Position numbers and translations under genes: made by a program. From an uncultured Neomegalonema sp. (GTDB lineage Bacteria; Pseudomonadota; Alphaproteobacteria; Rhodobacterales; Rhodobacteraceae), in the NCBI GenBank assembly GCA_937911325.1, contig CALDSD010000054.1:1-64000 (forward strand): 64,000 nt of DNA, given 5' to 3'. The notes under the pieces were generated by a model. That model did no database searches and had not been told where the DNA came from. It saw only the letters and a program-made list of their open reading frames with translations. Of this stretch, positions 16,974-25,431 are shown one piece after another; positions within the stretch are counted from its first letter, which is position 1; every line of letters starts with the position of its first letter.

Positions 16974-17600
16974 ATGAGCGAAGATGGGCTTCTCACTGGC
17001 GCCGACGGCGTGACCCGCTGCTGGTGGTGCGGCGAGGCGCCGGATTACGTCGCCTATCACGACAATGAGTGGGGCCGACCCGTCGCAGACGACGTTCGGC
17101 TGTTTGAAAAGATCTGCCTGGAAGGGTTTCAGTCCGGGCTTTCCTGGCTGACGATTCTGCGCAAACGAGAGAATTTCCGCGCGGCCTTCGCCGGGTTCGA
17201 CTTCGAGAAAATCGCTGAATTCGGCGAGGCGGACGTCGAGCGGCTGTTGCAGGACACAGGCATTGTCCGCCACCGTCGCAAGATCGAGAGCACGATCAAC
17301 AACGCGAAACGCGCGATCGCGCTGCGCGAGGAAACCGGGTCGCTCGCCGCCTATTTCTGGCGCTTCGAACCCGACGACGCCGATCGGCCCGACCGGATGT
17401 GGAAACACAGCGTGCCAGGAGAGACCGCGGCCTCCAAAGCGCTCTCGAAAGACCTCAAGAAACGGGGGTGGAGCTTCGTCGGCCCCACAACCGCCTATGC
17501 GTTCATGCAGGCGATGGGGCAGGTGAACGATCATCTGGAAGGCTGCGCCTTTCGCGAAGAGATCGAAGCGGCCCGGGCGGCGTTCAAACGACCGACCTAG
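16974..17600 (+). CDS. tag: DNA-3-methyladenine glycosylase I
   Basis: A 208-residue Tag glycosylase that excises 3-methyladenine. The zinc-snap ligands are visible: the first Cys and His in RCWWCGEAPDYVAYHDNEWG, and the His and Cys in VNDHLEGCAF. FEKICLEGFQSGLSW and GIVRHRRKIEST are the substrate-pocket and helix-hairpin-helix parts. The ATG at 16974 is chosen because GTGGAGG lies just upstream; a GTG 21 bases earlier is unlikely. It follows the LysR gene by 59 bases in the same direction. Confidence 0.95.
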   Translation: MSEDGLLTGADGVTRCWWCGEAPDYVAYHDNEWGRPVADDVRLFEKICLEGFQSGLSWLTILRKRENFRAAFAGFDFEKIAEFGEADVERLLQDTGIVRHRRKIESTINNAKRAIALREETGSLAAYFWRFEPDDADRPDRMWKHSVPGETAASKALSKDLKKRGWSFVGPTTAYAFMQAMGQVNDHLEGCAFREEIEAARAAFKRPT

Positions 17601-17958
17601 GCGCGCGCCTCGGTTACAACCCAAACCTCGCATGGGGCGCTGTCTTCGTCCGGCTCGTGCAGGAGAAATCACGAAACCAGCATTCCAAGATCCCGCTCGA
17701 CCAAGGCGCCGCCACGCCGTCGAGCCACAGATCGCGAGGGATTTGACGCGCCGTGCGACCTGCCGACACGCGACGCCGCCCCCAAAAATCCGGTCTTATC
17801 GCCAGATAGTAAGCGACGCCTGGCGCGCAAACCTGCCCCGTTTGCGCGCTGGCCCGGCGCGCTCGTTCAACTGCCGCTTGAGTTAAACCCCCTTGCGGGA
17901 TAAATACATATAGATTTGTCGCAATCCCGGCATTAGGCGGGCTGAGTTCCAAAAGAGT
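17601..17958. other. intergenic region upstream of the type I secretion genes
   Basis: No believable gene lies here. The last 80 bases become AT-rich. A possible sigma-70-like promoter for the secretion pair is TTGAGT at 17878-17883, a 17-base spacer and TAAATA at 17901-17906, though the -10 is weak. A minus-strand frame that fills most of the gap has no recognisable features. Confidence 0.4.
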
Positions 17959-19689
17959 ATGAGACGAAAACCAAAACAGACGGAGCGATTGACGCTGCGC
18001 GGGAAGATCTTCCGCCTCCGCTGGCTTTTTTGGTCAGTCGCGCTCTTTAGCGCGCTGGTTAACCTGTTGATGCTGACCGGCCCAATTTTCATGTTGCAGG
18101 TCTACGACCGCGTGCTCACGTCGCGAAGCGAAGCGACGCTGGCCGCGCTCTTCGCCCTCGTCGCCGCTCTGTTTCTGGCGATGGGTTTGCTCGAATACGC
18201 CCGTGGCCGCGTCCTGGCCAGAGACGGAGCGCGCTTTCAAAGCGAACTCGACGAACCCGTTTTCATCCGCACGCTGGCCGTGGCCAAGGATCCAGAGAAC
18301 CAACGCACCCCCGCGACCGGATTGAGAGACTTGGAAGCGATCCAGCGTCTGCTGTCGGGTCCGGCTCCTCTCGCTTTGTTCGACGCCCCATGGGCCGTCG
18401 TGTATCTGACCGCGATCTTTCTGTTTCACCCGTGGCTTGGATGGATGGCGCTGTTCGGGGGCGGCGTCCTCGTCACCTTGGCGCTACTCAACGAGTTCTC
18501 GTCGCGAAAGCCGCAGCGAAACGCGGGCGAAGCAAGAGCGTACGCCGATCTGATCGAGAACGAGTTTCGCCGACACGCAGAGCCCGTGGCCGCGCTCGGA
18601 ATGGTCGACGCCGCGACCAACAAATGGGTTGAGAAACGAGACAAAGCCCTGGAGACACAGATCCTCGCAAGCGACAAGAACGCGGTCTATGGCGCGGCGT
18701 CGAAGACGGTTCGTCTTTTCCTGCAGTCCGCGATGCTGGCCTTGGGCGCGTTGCTTGCGGTTCGCGGCGAGATAACGCCCGGAGTGATGATCGCCGCGTC
18801 GATCCTGACCGGCCGCGCCCTTGCGCCGGTCGAGCAAGCCATCGCCCAATGGTCGCCGTTTCAGAAGGCGCGAGACGGGTGGCGACGGCTGAACAGACTG
18901 CTTGATCAGCCGATGCAGGAGCCGCCTGAAGACGCCTTACCGACGCCGAAGGGAAAGCTCGAGGTCGAAGGGTTGGCCGTCGGTCCGCCGCGCGCGGAAA
19001 AACCCACGCTGCAGGGTTTAACCTTCAAGGTCGACCCAGGAGAAGCCTTGGGCGTCATCGGCCCGAGCGGCGCCGGCAAGTCGACCCTGATCCGGGCGTT
19101 GGCCGGAGTTTGGCCGCCGCGCGCCGGCGAGATCCGCCTCGATGGCGCGACGCTCGGTCAGTACGCGCCCTCCGCCTTGGGACGATCCATCGGCTACCTT
19201 CCGCAACAGATAGACCTTCTTGACGGAACGGTCGCCGAAAACATCGCGCGCCTCGATCCTGACGCGGATCGCGAACGCGTGCGCGCGGCGGCCGACCTGG
19301 CCGGAGCGACCGAACTGATCCTGAAACTGCCCGACGGCTATGAAACGCTGGTCGGCGCGGGCGGCTCTTCGCTGTCAGGCGGCCAGAAGGCCCGTATCGG
19401 CCTCGCCCGCGCGCTTTACGGCGATCCGGCCCTCGTGCTTCTGGACGAGCCGAACGCGCATCTGGACGCTCTTGGGGAGCAAGCCCTGCGCGCCGCCATC
19501 GATGCTGTGAAAGCCCGCGGCGGCGCCGTGGTCATCGTCGCACACCGTCCGAGCGCGATCGCGGTCTGCTCGCGATTGTTGATGCTCGACGCCGGCGCGC
19601 AGCGCGCTTTCGGCGACCGAGACGAAGTGCTCCAGAAAACCGTCGCGAACGCTCCGCAGCTGGTCGCCGGACAAGGAGTGAAGGGTTGA
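17959..19689 (+). CDS. type I secretion system permease/ATPase (PrtD family)
   Basis: A 576-residue half-transporter of the PrtD/HasD group. The N-terminal part has six membrane helices, including ALVNLLMLTGPIFMLQVYDRV, the usual first-helix signature. The ATPase domain has Walker A GPSGAGKST near residue 368, the Q-loop LPQQIDLLDGTVAENIA, signature SLSGGQKARIGLARAL, Walker B LVLLDEPNAHLD and the H-loop VAHRP. It exports an unfolded protein with a C-terminal signal through a TolC channel. The adaptor gene follows with a 4-base overlap. It lacks the C39-like domain of HlyB. No substrate or TolC is in the window. Confidence 0.94.
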   Translation: MRRKPKQTERLTLRGKIFRLRWLFWSVALFSALVNLLMLTGPIFMLQVYDRVLTSRSEATLAALFALVAALFLAMGLLEYARGRVLARDGARFQSELDEPVFIRTLAVAKDPENQRTPATGLRDLEAIQRLLSGPAPLALFDAPWAVVYLTAIFLFHPWLGWMALFGGGVLVTLALLNEFSSRKPQRNAGEARAYADLIENEFRRHAEPVAALGMVDAATNKWVEKRDKALETQILASDKNAVYGAASKTVRLFLQSAMLALGALLAVRGEITPGVMIAASILTGRALAPVEQAIAQWSPFQKARDGWRRLNRLLDQPMQEPPEDALPTPKGKLEVEGLAVGPPRAEKPTLQGLTFKVDPGEALGVIGPSGAGKSTLIRALAGVWPPRAGEIRLDGATLGQYAPSALGRSIGYLPQQIDLLDGTVAENIARLDPDADRERVRAAADLAGATELILKLPDGYETLVGAGGSSLSGGQKARIGLARALYGDPALVLLDEPNAHLDALGEQALRAAIDAVKARGGAVVIVAHRPSAIAVCSRLLMLDAGAQRAFGDRDEVLQKTVANAPQLVAGQGVKG

Positions 19690-21038
19690 TGAGGCTCTGG
19701 TCGAAACGCGACGAGGACGCACCAAAACAGTCAAAGAAGGCGACCTGGCCGGCCTGGCGCCCGCTTTTGTTGGGCGCATTGGTGACGGCCGCCCTTGTCT
19801 ACGGACTGGGGTATTGGGCGAACCAGGCGATGATCTCCGGCGCCGTGATCGCTTCCGGGGAACTTCGGGTTGAGACGCGAAGAAAGGTCGTAAGCCATTT
19901 CGACGGCGGCGTCGTGGCGGAGATCGCCGTGCGCGAAGGCGACACGGTCGAAGCCGGCGACTTGCTCCTTCAACTGGACGCGACGGAGTTGGCGGCTGAT
20001 CTCGAGATACTAGAGGCCGAGCATGATGCGCTGCTGGCGCGTCAAGCGCGACTGACCGCTGAACGTGACGAGCAGCGCGACATCGAGATTGCGCCAGTCC
20101 TCGCCGAGCGGCTGAGGTCTCGCCCTCAGCTTGAGAACGCGATTGCGGGGCAGCGTCGGCTTTTTAAAGCCCGCCGCAACACGCATCTTCAGCAGCAAGC
20201 GCAGTTCCGCGTCCGAAACGAGCAACTGCAAAATCAGATATCAGGCGGCAGAGCTCAAATCGCGGCGCTCGACGATCAGTTGCAACTGATCAAGGAAGAA
20301 ATCGCCGACCAGACCAGCTTGCTGGATCGAGGGTTGACCCCAAAGACCCGCGTCACGGCGCTGTTGCGAAACAAGGCCGGGCTTTTGGGCGAGCGGGGCG
20401 CGCGCGTGGCCGAAAACGCGCGGCTGCGGGGGCAAATCAGCGAAGCGGAGCTACGGCGTCTCGAACTCGTGGCGGAGCGCCGGGAAGCCGCAATCGAAGA
20501 GCTCCGGACAAACGCGGAACGCCGTCGCGCCCTGATCGAAGAACGCGGAGCGCTCGCAGACCGTCTCGGACGCATGACGATCGTCGCTCCTCAGGACGGA
20601 ACGGTCTTCAATCTGACCGCGCATACGATCGGCGGCGTGATCTCGCCCGCGCAGGCGATCCTCGAGATTGTTCCGGGCGCCGAGCGCTTGATCGTGGAGG
20701 CGCGCGTTGAGGCGTTGTTTCGCGACCAGGTTCGAGCCGGACAGGAGGCCGTGGTCAAGTTTCCCGGGTTTAACCAGAACACGACGCCGGAGGTTTCCGC
20801 CGAGGTTCTCAAGATCTCGGGCGACGCGCTTGCAGACCCGAATACCGGCATGAGCTTTTTCGTCGCAGAGCTGGTGATCGCGCAGGATGAACTGGGACGC
20901 CTGCGCAAAGCGATTGGCGTCGATCTGTCTCCCGGCATGCCAGCTGAAGCCTATATCGCGACGGAAGTTCGAAGCGCATCCAGTTGGCTCTTGAAGCCGT
21001 TGCGTGACAGCTTCGACCGCGCCTTGCGCGAGGACTGA
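19686..21038 (+). CDS. type I secretion periplasmic adaptor (HlyD/PrtE family)
   Basis: A 450-residue membrane fusion protein linking the secretion ATPase to an outer-membrane channel. One N-terminal membrane helix (residues about 20-43) is followed by the biotinyl-lipoyl half VVSHFDGGVVAEIAVREGDTVEAGD. A long periplasmic coiled-coil hairpin, residues about 100-285, carries many Arg/Gln/Glu heptads. The second lipoyl half is MTIVAPQDGTVFNL and the beta-barrel ends with the HlyD signature GMPAEAYI. It overlaps the ATPase stop by 4 bases, so translation is coupled. Confidence 0.94.
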   Translation: MMRLWSKRDEDAPKQSKKATWPAWRPLLLGALVTAALVYGLGYWANQAMISGAVIASGELRVETRRKVVSHFDGGVVAEIAVREGDTVEAGDLLLQLDATELAADLEILEAEHDALLARQARLTAERDEQRDIEIAPVLAERLRSRPQLENAIAGQRRLFKARRNTHLQQQAQFRVRNEQLQNQISGGRAQIAALDDQLQLIKEEIADQTSLLDRGLTPKTRVTALLRNKAGLLGERGARVAENARLRGQISEAELRRLELVAERREAAIEELRTNAERRRALIEERGALADRLGRMTIVAPQDGTVFNLTAHTIGGVISPAQAILEIVPGAERLIVEARVEALFRDQVRAGQEAVVKFPGFNQNTTPEVSAEVLKISGDALADPNTGMSFFVAELVIAQDELGRLRKAIGVDLSPGMPAEAYIATEVRSASSWLLKPLRDSFDRALRED

Positions 21039-21187
21039 CCCGCGACCGGGCGGCTGCATTATTAACTGAGAACCTGACGCGGCAAGCGGCCTGAGTGTTG
21101 CTTTCCCGCGATCGGCGAGTAAGAAGCTCAGCAAATCCGTCACATCGCGGGATCGCGCGTCAGCGCAGACAAAGGGAGTTCCTTTCA

Positions 21188-22189
21188 ATGACCGTAAAAG
21201 TCGCCATCAACGGGTTCGGTCGAATTGGCCGCAACGTGCTGCGTTCAATCGTCGAGTCGGGCCGCGACGATGTCCAAGTCGTCGCAATCAATGATCTTGG
21301 TCCGGTTGAAACCAATGCCCACCTGGTGCGCTACGATTCGGTTCACGGCCGCTTTCCGGGCACCGTCACCGTGGACGGCGATACGATCGACGTGGGCCGC
21401 GGTCCGATCCGCGTTACGGCGATCCGCGATCCCAAGGAGCTGCCTTGGAGCGACGTCGACGTCGCGATGGAGTGCACCGGGATCTTCGCAGATCGCGATA
21501 AAGCAGCGATGCATCTGGAAAATGGGTCAAAGCGGGTGATTGTTTCGGCGCCGGCCGGCGGCGCGGACAAGACGATCGTCTATGGCGTCAACCACGACGC
21601 GCTGACGGCTGACGACCTCGTCATCTCCAACGCCTCGTGCACCACGAACTGCCTTGCGCCCGTCGCTTACGTGCTGAACAAGGCGATCGGGATCGAAAAG
21701 GGCTTCATGACGACGATCCATGCGTACACGGGCGATCAGCCGACCCTCGATACGATGCACAAAGATCTCTATCGCGCCCGCGCCGCGGCGACATCGATGA
21801 TCCCGACCTCAACTGGCGCGGCGAAAGCCGTCGGCCTTGTTCTGCCGGAGCTGAATGGGAAGCTGGACGGCGTCGCCATCCGGGTGCCCACTCAGAACGT
21901 GTCGGTGGTCGACTTCAAGTTCGTCGCCAGCCGCGAGACGTCGATGGAAGAGATCAACGGCGCGATCCGTGAAGCCGCCGATGGCGAGCTCAAGGGGATT
22001 CTGGGCTACACCGACGACAAGCTGGTGAGCATCGATTTCAACCACGACTCGCACTCATCGGTGTTCCACATGGACCAGACCAAGGTGATGGACGGCACCT
22101 TGTGCCGCGTCATGAGCTGGTACGACAACGAGTGGGGCTTCTCCAACCGCATGAATGACACGGCGGTCGCCATGGCGAAGCACATCTAA
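21188..22189 (+). CDS. gap: glyceraldehyde-3-phosphate dehydrogenase, type I
   Basis: A full-length 333-residue phosphorylating GAPDH of glycolysis and gluconeogenesis. It opens with [15 protein letters not shown], the NAD-binding loop. The catalytic Cys is in [13 protein letters not shown] and the His in the following THAYTGDQ region. The C-terminal [12 protein letters not shown] is intact. The ATG at 21188 is the normal N-terminus; the frame extends upstream without homology. A GNAT gene starts 20 bases after the stop, then a lipoprotein gene, then pgk. The usual direct gap-pgk pair is thus split. Confidence 0.98.
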   Translation: MTVKVAINGFGRIGRNVLRSIVESGRDDVQVVAINDLGPVETNAHLVRYDSVHGRFPGTVTVDGDTIDVGRGPIRVTAIRDPKELPWSDVDVAMECTGIFADRDKAAMHLENGSKRVIVSAPAGGADKTIVYGVNHDALTADDLVISNASCTTNCLAPVAYVLNKAIGIEKGFMTTIHAYTGDQPTLDTMHKDLYRARAAATSMIPTSTGAAKAVGLVLPELNGKLDGVAIRVPTQNVSVVDFKFVASRETSMEEINGAIREAADGELKGILGYTDDKLVSIDFNHDSHSSVFHMDQTKVMDGTLCRVMSWYDNEWGFSNRMNDTAVAMAKHI

Positions 22190-22208
22190 GCGACGGCTGG
22201 AGACTGCG

Positions 22209-22793
22209 GTGATCCCGCTGCACCCTCCGTTTCGCGTCGCCCGCGCGGGCGATGCTCAGGTCCTCGCCGAGCTGGTGAACTATGCGGGCGAGGGCCTCCC
22301 AGAGTATCTGTGGGGCCAGCTCGCCAGTCCCGGAGAAGACGCCTGGGCGATCGGCGTCGAACGCCAGGTCCAGAAGATCGAAGAGGGGCAGATCGTCGTC
22401 GTCGACGAAGGAGCCGGAGCGATCTCAGCTCTCACTGGATACGCGATTGGCGCCGACCCACAGCCGATAGATGACGACCCGCCGGACATCGTGCGCCCGT
22501 TGATCGAACTTGAGAACCTCGCGCCGAACACCTGGTACGTGAATGTCCTGGCGACGCTGCCAGATCATCGCGGCAAGGGCTGGGGTCGAAAGCTGCTTGA
22601 CGTCGCAGAGAAAATCGCCGCCGCTCAAGACCTGAAAGACATGTCGATAATCGTAGCGGACACCAATGAAGACGCTTGGCGGCTTTATACGCGTGTCGGC
22701 TATCAGGAGGCCGCTCGACGCCCGATCGTAAAAACCGGTTGGGTCTCTTCAGGCAGAGAATGGGTGTTGCTGATCAAAGGCTCGTCGGGCTAG
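22209..22793 (+). CDS. GNAT family N-acetyltransferase
   Basis: A 194-residue GNAT acyltransferase. The start is the GTG at 22209, with GGAG 8 bases upstream and a 20-base gap from gap. The CoA-binding motif A is VNVLATLPDHRGKGWGRKLLDVAE, with the Q/R-x-x-G-x-G/A loop as HRGKGWG. YTRVGYQEA at the end is motif B. The target is unknown. Position between gap and pgk suggests shared expression with glycolysis, but not a functional link. Confidence 0.88.
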   Translation: MIPLHPPFRVARAGDAQVLAELVNYAGEGLPEYLWGQLASPGEDAWAIGVERQVQKIEEGQIVVVDEGAGAISALTGYAIGADPQPIDDDPPDIVRPLIELENLAPNTWYVNVLATLPDHRGKGWGRKLLDVAEKIAAAQDLKDMSIIVADTNEDAWRLYTRVGYQEAARRPIVKTGWVSSGREWVLLIKGSSG

Positions 22794-22868
22794 GAGCGCT
22801 GTGAAGCAAAACCCTGCGCTTGTGTCGAGCGAGCAAGACGTGGCGCCTCTCGAGAGGAAAGGACGAAA

Positions 22869-23213
22869 ATGCGACGCTTATCATTCATCACCGCCATCGC
22901 GTTCTGCGGTGCGATGACGGCGGCCTGCTCAAGCTCTGACGAAGCAGAAGTCGCACCAGCAGTGCGTTCGACGGCCAACTGCGTGCAACCGACCGAGCCC
23001 GATGTGCCAGACGGTCGAACCGCCAGTTTTGACGACATGAGCGCCGCAGCCCGCAGCGTCGCCGAGTATCTTTATGACGCGCAACGCTACAAGGATTGCC
23101 TCGAAGCCGGAGGCGATTTCAACACGGCCGACTCCGTGCAACGCAAGATCGTCTCGGTCGATCAGAGCTTCGACCAATCAAAAGCCGCGTTTCAGCTTCG
23201 CAACGGCGGCTAG
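22869..23213 (+). CDS. small predicted lipoprotein of unknown function
   Basis: A 114-residue protein with a lipoprotein signal: basic MRRLS, a hydrophobic run and the lipobox MTAAC with the Cys at residue 20. The mature part is polar and largely helical (DDMSAAARSVAEYLYDAQRYKDCL). AGAGGAAAGG lies upstream of the start. It would be anchored by its lipid in the inner or outer membrane; the Ser residues after Cys favour export to the outer membrane. I do not recognise the family. It is in the run gap, GNAT, lipoprotein, pgk. Confidence 0.75.
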   Translation: MRRLSFITAIAFCGAMTAACSSSDEAEVAPAVRSTANCVQPTEPDVPDGRTASFDDMSAAARSVAEYLYDAQRYKDCLEAGGDFNTADSVQRKIVSVDQSFDQSKAAFQLRNGG

Positions 23214-23255
23214 CGCCGACACTGCGGTTTCGCTGAATAAACGGGAGCCCCCTGG

Positions 23256-24449
23256 ATGGCCTATAAGACGCTGGATGACATCGACCTCAGCTCAAAAAGG
23301 GTGCTGATCCGCGTCGACATCAACGTGCCGGTGGACAACGGCGTGGTGACCGACGCCACGCGGGTCGAGCGGATCCGTCCGACCGTGCGCGACGTGATGG
23401 CGAAAGGCGGCAAACCGATCCTGCTGGCGCATTTTGGTCGCCCGAAGGGTCGGGTTGCGCCTGACATGTCGTTGAAGGTGACGCTCGGGACGCTCGCGGA
23501 GGTCCTTGGCGCCGACATGCGCTTTTCCGAAAACTGCATTGGCGAAGAGGCCGTCGCCACGTCGAACGCCCTGGCGCCAGGCGATGTTCTGCTGCTCGAG
23601 AATACGCGCTTTCACCCCGGCGAAGAGACGAACGACCCGACCTTTGCAGCGGAGCTGGCAAAATCAGGCGACGTCTATGTCAACGACGCGTTTTCCGCAG
23701 CACACCGCGCGCATGCTTCGACCGAGGGGCTCGCGCGGCTGCTGCCGGCGGCGGCCGGTCGGAACATGCAGGCGGAACTTGAAGCGCTGGAGAAAGCGCT
23801 CGCCTCGCCGCAACGTCCTGTGGTCGCCGTGGTGGGCGGGGCGAAGGTCTCCACCAAGCTTGACCTTCTTGGCAACCTCGTCGCCAAGGTCGATCATCTG
23901 GTGATCGGCGGCGGCATGGCGAACACGTTTCTCGCCGCGCAGGGATATGACGTCGGGAAATCGTTGTGCGAGCATGAGCTTGGCGACACTGCGCGCGAGA
24001 TCATGGACAAAGCGAAAACTGCGGGCTGCGAAGTCGTTCTTCCCGTCGACGTGGTTGTCGCCGGCGAGTTTAAGGCCCATGCCGACAACCACGTTGCGGA
24101 CCTCGAAAGCGTCCCGGCGGATGCGATGATCCTCGATGCGGGTCCGCAGTCGATCGCCGAGATCACGGCGCGCTTTGATCGCGCCAAAACCCTCGTTTGG
24201 AACGGACCTCTCGGCGCCTTCGAGATCGAGCCGTTCAATGCTGCGACCAACGCCGCCGCCCAGTACGCTGCCGAGCGCACGGCTTCGGGTGAGCTTCTGT
24301 CCGTGGCTGGCGGCGGCGATACAGTCGCGGCGCTGAACGCCGCGGGCGTCGGCGACAGGTTCACCTACGTCTCCACTGCCGGCGGCGCGTTCCTCGAGTG
24401 GCTTGAAGGCAAGACCCTCCCCGGGGTCGCCGCATTGGAAGCCGGTTAG
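23256..24449 (+). CDS. pgk: phosphoglycerate kinase
   Basis: A 397-residue monomeric phosphoglycerate kinase, full length. The N-domain has [13 protein letters not shown] and [10 protein letters not shown]. The 3-phosphoglycerate site Arg is in [10 protein letters not shown]. The nucleotide domain has [13 protein letters not shown] and the glycine loop [28 protein letters not shown]-like sequence near the end ([14 protein letters not shown]) is the closing helix. GGGAG lies upstream of the ATG. It follows the lipoprotein gene by 42 bases, and trhO begins 13 bases after it. Confidence 0.98.
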   Translation: MAYKTLDDIDLSSKRVLIRVDINVPVDNGVVTDATRVERIRPTVRDVMAKGGKPILLAHFGRPKGRVAPDMSLKVTLGTLAEVLGADMRFSENCIGEEAVATSNALAPGDVLLLENTRFHPGEETNDPTFAAELAKSGDVYVNDAFSAAHRAHASTEGLARLLPAAAGRNMQAELEALEKALASPQRPVVAVVGGAKVSTKLDLLGNLVAKVDHLVIGGGMANTFLAAQGYDVGKSLCEHELGDTAREIMDKAKTAGCEVVLPVDVVVAGEFKAHADNHVADLESVPADAMILDAGPQSIAEITARFDRAKTLVWNGPLGAFEIEPFNAATNAAAQYAAERTASGELLSVAGGGDTVAALNAAGVGDRFTYVSTAGGAFLEWLEGKTLPGVAALEAG

Positions 24450-24462
24450 TCTGGGTGAAGCC

Positions 24463-25377
24463 ATGGCCCGCCAACTTGTCGCCGCGCTCTATAAGTTCGT
24501 TCCCCTGCCCGACTACGTCGCGTTGCGCGAGCGGGTCCGTCGGGAAGCCGAAGCGCACAATCTGACGGGCTCGCTGCTGCTCGCAGAGGAAGGCGTCAAC
24601 GGCACCATCGCTGGTGAACCCGGACAGCTCCGACATTTCCTCGGCTGGTTGCGCACGGACGCGCGGCTGGCGGACCTTGAATGGAAGGAGAGCTGGGCCT
24701 CCCACCCTCCATTTGGCCGTCTGAAGGTCAGACTGAAGCGCGAAATCGTCTCGATGGGCGCGCCGGACATCGTCTCGAATGAAAGCGTCGGCGCCTATGT
24801 CGAACCGGAAGACTGGAACGACCTGATATCGCAACCTGATGTCGTCGTGGTCGACACCCGCAACGACTACGAGGTCGCGATCGGCCAGTTTGAAGGCGCG
24901 GTGGACCCGAAGACCGCGACGTTTCGAGATTTTCCCGCGTGGGCGCAAGAGGCGTCGGCTCTCGCCAACAAGCCGCGCGTCGCGATGTATTGCACCGGAG
25001 GCATCCGTTGCGAGAAAGCGACCGCCTATCTCCGCGCGCAGGGGTTTGAAGAGGTTCATCATCTGCGCGGCGGCATTCTAAAATATCTGGAGACCGTCCC
25101 CCCGGAACAGAGCTTGTGGCGCGGCGAGTGTTTTGTGTTCGACGAGCGCGTCGCCGTCGGCCACGGCTTGCGCGAAGGCCCTTACGAACTGTGTCGCGGA
25201 TGCCGTCGGCCGATCTCGCCCGAGGACAAACTTCGGAGCGACTATGAGGCAGGCGTGTCCTGCCATTGGTGCGCTGACGAGATCACCGATGAGCAACGTG
25301 AAGGGCGCCGCGAGCGCCAGCGTCAGATCGCTTTGACGACCGCGCGCCAACGTGCGGTCGAGACGCCAAGTCGCTAG
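24463..25377 (+). CDS. trhO: tRNA uridine(34) hydroxylase TrhO (rhodanese domain)
   Basis: A 304-residue TrhO/YceA protein, which makes 5-hydroxyuridine at position 34 of tRNAs using oxygen. The N-terminal acylphosphatase-like part contains LLLAEEGVNGTIAG. The rhodanese domain, about residues 120-225, has VVVDTRNDYEVAIGQFEGA and the active Cys loop YCTGGIRCEKATAYL. A cysteine-rich tail (CRGCRRPIS and CHWCADEI) could bind zinc and is typical of the longer members. The ATG at 24463 fits the family N-terminus. Its stop codon lies in a 15-bp tandem repeat. Confidence 0.93.
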   Translation: MARQLVAALYKFVPLPDYVALRERVRREAEAHNLTGSLLLAEEGVNGTIAGEPGQLRHFLGWLRTDARLADLEWKESWASHPPFGRLKVRLKREIVSMGAPDIVSNESVGAYVEPEDWNDLISQPDVVVVDTRNDYEVAIGQFEGAVDPKTATFRDFPAWAQEASALANKPRVAMYCTGGIRCEKATAYLRAQGFEEVHHLRGGILKYLETVPPEQSLWRGECFVFDERVAVGHGLREGPYELCRGCRRPISPEDKLRSDYEAGVSCHWCADEITDEQREGRRERQRQIALTTARQRAVETPSR

Positions 25378-25431
25378 TCTTTCCGCCGCTAGTCTTTCCG
25401 TCGTTAGCCTTTCGGTCAGTAGCCTTTGAAC
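25372..25431. repeat. four tandem 15-bp repeats across the trhO and GT39 3' ends
   Basis: Four copies in a row: CGCTAGTCTTTCCGC, CGCTAGTCTTTCCGT, CGTTAGCCTTTCGGT and CAGTAGCCTTTGAAC. The first two differ at one base; the later ones diverge. Because 15 is a multiple of three, each copy puts TAG in the trhO frame, giving four in-frame stops. The fourth copy overlaps the last codons of the convergent glycosyltransferase gene. Confidence 0.85.

Noticed and set aside
7118-17600. Presence of both AlkA and Tag as something unusual
   Set aside because: Many bacteria carry both glycosylase families; they lie 9 kb apart and no link is visible.
17614-17952. 112-residue minus-strand frame upstream of the secretion genes
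   Set aside because: No ribosome site, no domain and unnatural composition; it spans the likely promoter of the secretion pair.
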